The notes under the pieces were generated by a model. The model was not told the DNA's origin and did not search any database. It saw only the letters and a list, made by a program, of their open reading frames with translations. From DATGEP01 sp035310125 (GTDB lineage Bacteria; Chloroflexota; Ktedonobacteria; Ktedonobacterales; JADMIN01), in the NCBI GenBank assembly GCA_035310125.1, contig DATGEP010000286.1, positions 1-7,549 of the forward strand: DNA of 7,549 nucleotides. Reading direction: 5' to 3'. Numbering within the stretch: position 1 is the stretch's first letter; every line of letters begins with the position of its first letter. This document shows positions 5,025 through 7,549 of this stretch, piece after piece. Made by a program: the position numbers and the translations under genes.

Positions 5025-5459
5025 ATGAACACTGTGCAGGCGGGCGGTGGCCGCCGCTATACCGGCCACGCACACTTTTGGGAGCGCGCCCTCTCGCGGC
5101 GCCAGTTTCTTGGTACATCGGCCCTGGCGACTGGGCTGGCCCTGGGCGCCGACCTGTGGATGCCGGCGGTGGCCCAGGCGGCGGCCCCTTTTGTCGCGCC
5201 ACAGCCCATTCCTGGCGGTATTGTCGTCGGCGGCACGCTGTTCCATGTGTTCCTGCCAGGGCACGCCGCTGAACCCTCGACCATCACCGATTTCCACGGA
5301 ATGATCGGCGTGGCGCATGTGAGCGGCGCGGGAACGGGGATCAACACGACGACTGGTGAGCAGCAGCGCTTGACCTTCGACGTGGACAATCGCTTCATGA
5401 AGGGCACGTACGTGGGTGTGGACGGCCAGACGCACGTGGGCACGTTCGGCTTCGTCTGA
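5025..5459 (+). CDS. Tat-signal secreted protein of unknown function
   Basis: A 144-residue protein with a clear twin-arginine signal: SRRQFLG (24-30), then a hydrophobic stretch (31-50), with likely signal-peptidase sites after AVA (50) or AQA (52). The mature part is only about 92 residues, rich in Gly, Thr, His and beta-type segments such as GGIVVGGTLFHVF and RLTFDVDNRF. It ends in GTFGFV and has no cofactor motif I recognise. Tat export implies folding before translocation to the outside. GGAGGGG (5010-5016) is 8 nt before the ATG. A strong terminator lies immediately upstream, so expression may depend on readthrough. The frame stays open after its TGA straight into the next gene; the pair is probably co-transcribed. 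The signal peptide is well supported; the function is unknown. Confidence 0.78.
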   Translation: MNTVQAGGGRRYTGHAHFWERALSRRQFLGTSALATGLALGADLWMPAVAQAAAPFVAPQPIPGGIVVGGTLFHVFLPGHAAEPSTITDFHGMIGVAHVSGAGTGINTTTGEQQRLTFDVDNRFMKGTYVGVDGQTHVGTFGFV

Positions 5460-5489
5460 CTGGATCTCTTTGAGGGGCAGGGTGCCTCT

Positions 5490-5900
5490 TTGACGCAGAT
5501 CCACGACTTCAACCCTGGCATCAATCCGTTCCCAAGCGGCCTCTTCTGGACGATTCGCTTTCCCGAGGGTAGCGTCCACGTGGACCTGGACAACGCCACA
5601 GCGTCCATGCGCGTCAATAACAAGGACGTGGAAGACTATTTCAGCATTGGGAATGCGCTCTCGGATGGTCCCTCGATACCCGCCAACGTCTTCTACCACA
5701 TTCGGTGGAGCGGTGTGACTGACCGCGTACATGTCCGCGACACGACCAACCACTTCGTCGGCGACTTCATCGAAGATGCGGCTACGGTCGCATGGTCGGC
5801 TAGCGAGAGTGGCTTCGCGTTTACCTCTGATCCAGCGGATACCTCAGTGACAGCGTTTGCCGAGATTGGGCAAGAGCGTAACGGCGTTTTCTTCTCGTAG
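5490..5900 (+). CDS. conserved-looking hypothetical protein downstream of the Tat gene
   Basis: 136 residues from a TTG start at 5490; GGGCAGGG (5475-5482) lies 7 nt upstream. No signal peptide or membrane segment is visible. The composition is typical of a folded, beta-rich domain, with many alternating hydrophobic and polar stretches (SVHVDLDNATASMRV, YHIRWSGVTDRVHVRD, ATVAWSASESGFAF). The opening TQIHDFNPGI and the closing AEIGQERNGVFF look like conserved ends of a stand-alone family, but I cannot name it. It is in the same frame as the preceding Tat gene, 10 sense codons beyond that TGA, so a readthrough product of about 290 residues is formally possible. I favour a separate gene because the ribosome binding site is good and the N terminus looks complete. 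The start codon is the least certain part. Confidence 0.65.
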   Translation: MTQIHDFNPGINPFPSGLFWTIRFPEGSVHVDLDNATASMRVNNKDVEDYFSIGNALSDGPSIPANVFYHIRWSGVTDRVHVRDTTNHFVGDFIEDAATVAWSASESGFAFTSDPADTSVTAFAEIGQERNGVFFS

Positions 5901-5911
5901 ACGAGTCGTGC

Positions 5912-5925
5912 CTGTAGTTCTACAG
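5912..5925. other. near-perfect palindrome CTGTAG-TT-CTACAG
   Basis: Six-base arms flank a 2-nt centre, 11 nt after the stop of the preceding gene. As RNA it would give a five-pair hairpin with no T-tract. It could be a weak terminator or a protein-binding site; nothing further supports either. Confidence 0.3.
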
Positions 5926-6022
5926 CAGCAGATGTGGTTGGATAAGCGAGTGCCGAGCAGGGGGAGAGGCAGGGAGAGCCGGCCCCACCTCGATCGCCAA
6001 CGGTTCGCGAGAGGAGCGACCT

Positions 6023-6460
6023 GTGACTGGAGACCCCAACGAGACGGCGGCGGAAGCTGGCCAGGACGATCCCTTTACGGCGGAGAAAGAGGAGCTGCGC
6101 GCGACCGAGCGCGAGCGGCTGCGTGCGCTACGGGAGGCGGATATGGCGGTGGCGGAGCGCTTGCACGCCGACGACTATCAGCTCATTCCGCCCACGGGCG
6201 CGGCCTGGAGCAAGCGCGAGTATCTGGATGCGATCGCGTCCCACCAGCTCACCTATCTCGTGTTTGAGCCTATCTCGCCTGTTGCGGCGCGGGTCTCCGA
6301 CCAGATGGCTGCTGTCCGCTATCGAGCCAAATTCGAGGTGCGTGGCGCCGCTGGCGCCACGGACTCCGGGACGTACTGGCATACTGATATCTACGAGAAG
6401 CGCGATGGCCACTGGCAGGCGGTCTGGTCGCAGGCGACACGTATCCCGCCCGAGGACTAG
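6023..6460 (+). CDS. SnoaL-like / DUF4440 protein (NTF2-like fold)
   Basis: 145 residues from GTG 6023, with AGAGGAG (6010-6016) 6 nt upstream. An acidic, Arg-rich leader (1-35) is followed by an NTF2-like domain of the DUF4440/SnoaL kind. A helix RERLRALREADMAVAERL precedes the typical 'D-dY-..-p.G..wsk.eyl' segment (50-68). Strands follow around AVRYRAKFEV (97-106), and the end is TDIYEKRDGHWQAVWSQATRI (121-141), which closely matches the closing strands of DUF4440 proteins ('t.vw.krdG.Wk.v..h.t'). Members are small cone-shaped domains used as enzymes (ketosteroid isomerase- or cyclase-like) or as ligand-binding proteins; the substrate cannot be told. The 122-nt gap from the previous gene holds a small palindrome and no clear promoter. 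Confidence 0.78.
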   Translation: MTGDPNETAAEAGQDDPFTAEKEELRATERERLRALREADMAVAERLHADDYQLIPPTGAAWSKREYLDAIASHQLTYLVFEPISPVAARVSDQMAAVRYRAKFEVRGAAGATDSGTYWHTDIYEKRDGHWQAVWSQATRIPPED

Positions 6461-6538
6461 CGCGCCGCCGACGTGCGCGGGATGGTGGTCCTCGTTGCCA
6501 TTGTCCTCTCGCTCAACGCCTCATTCGTCAGATAGCGC

Positions 6539-6800
6539 CTAGAGCTGCAGCCGCACCTGCCGAGTGTGTCGCCGCCGGCGGTAGTGGCTGCGCATGGCGC
6601 GGGCTTGGTGTAATCGCCGCCAGCACGACCAATGCAGCACGGCCTCCGGCGGGGCCAGGCTGCGCACCACGCCGACGGACTTCGGGCACGGTCAGCGGCA
6701 GCAGCTCAGCCGCATGCAGCACCTCCAGTTCGTCCACCCAGCCCACGATCTTGGGCAAACTGGGTTCATACGCCGTCGCTGGCGTGCTCGTTGAGGCCAT
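6539..6800 (-). pseudogene. frameshifted C-terminal remnant of an IS transposase
   Basis: From the minus-strand ATG at 6800, the first frame reads sensibly to LLPLTVPEVRRR (about residue 44) and then loses protein character. Shifting frame between about 6672 and 6655 restores it: SLAPPEAVLHW, then SCWRRLHQARA and HYRRR, ending at a TAG (6539-6541). 'LTVPEVRR...PPE..L.WS.WRR.HQARA...HYRRR' is the kind of C terminus I associate with DDE transposases of IS701/IS4-like elements, common in Chloroflexota and Actinobacteria. I see only this tail: no catalytic domain and no intact terminal repeats, so it is a decayed remnant. The first 30 residues (MASTSTPATAYEPSLPK...) do not look like transposase and may belong to another fused or host-derived start. 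The family is recalled from memory, not searched. Confidence 0.45.
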
Positions 6801-6829
6801 GAGGACGCTTCCCTCCTCCTAGCGTCCTC
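6801..6829 (-). promoter_or_regulatory. hairpin presenting a Shine-Dalgarno sequence in its loop
   Basis: Perfect 8-base arms GAGGACGC (6801-6808) and GCGTCCTC (6822-6829) enclose a 13-nt loop. Read on the minus strand, the loop contains AGGAGGAGGG and the 3' arm abuts the ATG at 6800. It lies 20 nt beyond the stop of the deacetylase gene on the same strand, so it could alternatively act as a terminator or 3' stabiliser for that gene, although no T-tract follows. Confidence 0.5.
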
Positions 6830-6848
6830 GCAATCGGCCATGCATAGT

Positions 6849-7541
6849 TTATAGCGCCAGCCGCTTGAACGCCTCCGCCAGTGGCTGGCCGCCCTGCCGC
6901 CCCGTCTCCTCCGCACGCCGGCGCCACGATTCGGTAAGCGCCTCCGGGTCGCTCGTCTGGCTGGCATGCGCGAGGCGGGCGGCGATCTTATCCGCAAGCC
7001 CATCCGAGATGTCCACGTAGTGATCTGGCGTATCGGAGCTGAAGAGCCAGACCTCCGGCACGGCGTGCGGGCGCAGCCCTTCGTCACGAAGCTGCTCAGG
7101 ATAGTGCAGCGGGTCGCGGGCGTAGGGATACGCCGCGTCGAGCGCCACACGCCCGGCGACGCGGTGGTCGCGATGCGTCGTGTAGGGCGGCCACGGATGC
7201 ACTGGATCATGTGTCATCAGCAGATCGGGCCGGATGCGGCGGATCTCCCGCACCAACAGTCCACGAAGCATTGTGTCGTCTTCCAGGCCGCCATCGGGCA
7301 GCCGCAGAAACACAGGCTCCTGCGCGCCGATGCAGCGGCATGCCTCGCGCTGCTCCGCTTCGCGCCGGGCGGCGACTGTGTTCGGCGCTTCAGTGGGATC
7401 GCTTGTGCCCTTCTCACCTGAGGTGCAGAGCACATACGCCGCGCGCCAACCCTGGCGCACCAGCACAGCCACCGCCCCCGCGCACCAGCTTTCGATATCG
7501 TCTGGGTGCGCCGCGATGACCAGGACGGTCTTGCGCATCAT
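6849..7541 (-). CDS. PIG-L / LmbE family zinc-dependent deacetylase
   Basis: 230 residues matching the LmbE/PIG-L N-acetylglucosaminyl-deacetylase fold. The zinc motif AHPDD (11-15; H12 and D15 as ligands, D14 as likely general base) is near the N terminus. CTSGEKGTSDP (39-49), RREAEQREACRCIGA (59-73), LRLPDGGLED (79-88), LLMTHDP (107-113) and THRDHR (122-127, with H126 as third zinc ligand) follow in family order. Family members remove acetyl groups from GlcNAc-containing substrates, as in mycothiol, bacillithiol and GPI-precursor synthesis, and some act on other N-acyl sugars or antibiotics. The substrate is not determinable here. Two adjacent ATGs (7541 and 7538) are possible starts. Only 8 nt upstream are in the window, so the ribosome binding site and any N-terminal extension are unseen. 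An IS remnant lies just downstream. Confidence 0.9.
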   Translation of the reverse strand: MMRKTVLVIAAHPDDIESWCAGAVAVLVRQGWRAAYVLCTSGEKGTSDPTEAPNTVAARREAEQREACRCIGAQEPVFLRLPDGGLEDDTMLRGLLVREIRRIRPDLLMTHDPVHPWPPYTTHRDHRVAGRVALDAAYPYARDPLHYPEQLRDEGLRPHAVPEVWLFSSDTPDHYVDISDGLADKIAARLAHASQTSDPEALTESWRRRAEETGRQGGQPLAEAFKRLAL

Positions 7542-7549
7542 GCCAGGAA

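Noticed and set aside
4923..5753. 276-codon minus-strand frame across the Tat and hypothetical genes
   Set aside because: Considered because the plus-strand pair is unfamiliar, but the plus strand has a textbook Tat signal and two ribosome binding sites, while this frame runs through the terminator and reads like complement sequence.
6482..6535. Short hydrophobic peptide frame MVVLVAIVLSLNASFVR after the SnoaL-like gene
   Set aside because: It resembles a membrane segment, but there is no ribosome binding site and 17 codons is within chance.

Overview
The window is GC-rich, densely coded bacterial DNA. Gene content and protein style (a ClpP operon with a divergent XRE regulator, an RsuA/RluB-type pseudouridine synthase, a Tat-exported small protein, a LmbE/PIG-L deacetylase, and IS debris) would fit a Chloroflexota (Ktedonobacteria/Thermomicrobia-like) chromosome. 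That placement is an inference from general resemblance; nothing in the window is a definitive taxonomic marker.

Layout from left to right. (1) 121-1004, plus strand: a HEPN-type small helical protein followed by a minimal nucleotidyltransferase (MNT), a toxin-antitoxin-like pair. (2) 1092-2135, minus: an atypical extended-SDR NAD-dependent epimerase. (3) 2291-3248, minus: a small DUF4177-like protein followed by clpP, about 40 bases apart and probably one operon. (4) 3249-3445: a divergent control region with two copies of the inverted repeat ATGC-N5-GCAT exactly 30 bp apart. (5) 3446-4634, plus: an XRE regulator resembling ClgR-type regulators of Clp proteases, with a 23S/16S rRNA pseudouridine synthase 4 nt downstream. 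(6) 4635-5024: no gene, but a good sigma70-like promoter followed about 150 nt later by a strong intrinsic terminator that sits just before the ribosome binding site of the next gene. (7) 5025-5900, plus: a Tat-signal secreted protein and a second unknown protein in the same frame, separated by one TGA stop. (8) 6023-6460, plus: a SnoaL/DUF4440 (NTF2-like) protein. (9) 6461-6848: a frameshifted C-terminal remnant of an IS transposase on the minus strand and a striking hairpin. (10) 6849-7541, minus: a PIG-L/LmbE family deacetylase whose upstream region runs off the window.

The most interesting parts are the apparent regulated leader (or small RNA) before the Tat gene, the divergent XRE/clpP arrangement with paired operator-like repeats, the HEPN-MNT pair with non-canonical active-site residues, and the in-frame TGA between two unfamiliar proteins. 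Functions are assigned from recognisable motifs only; no search was run.
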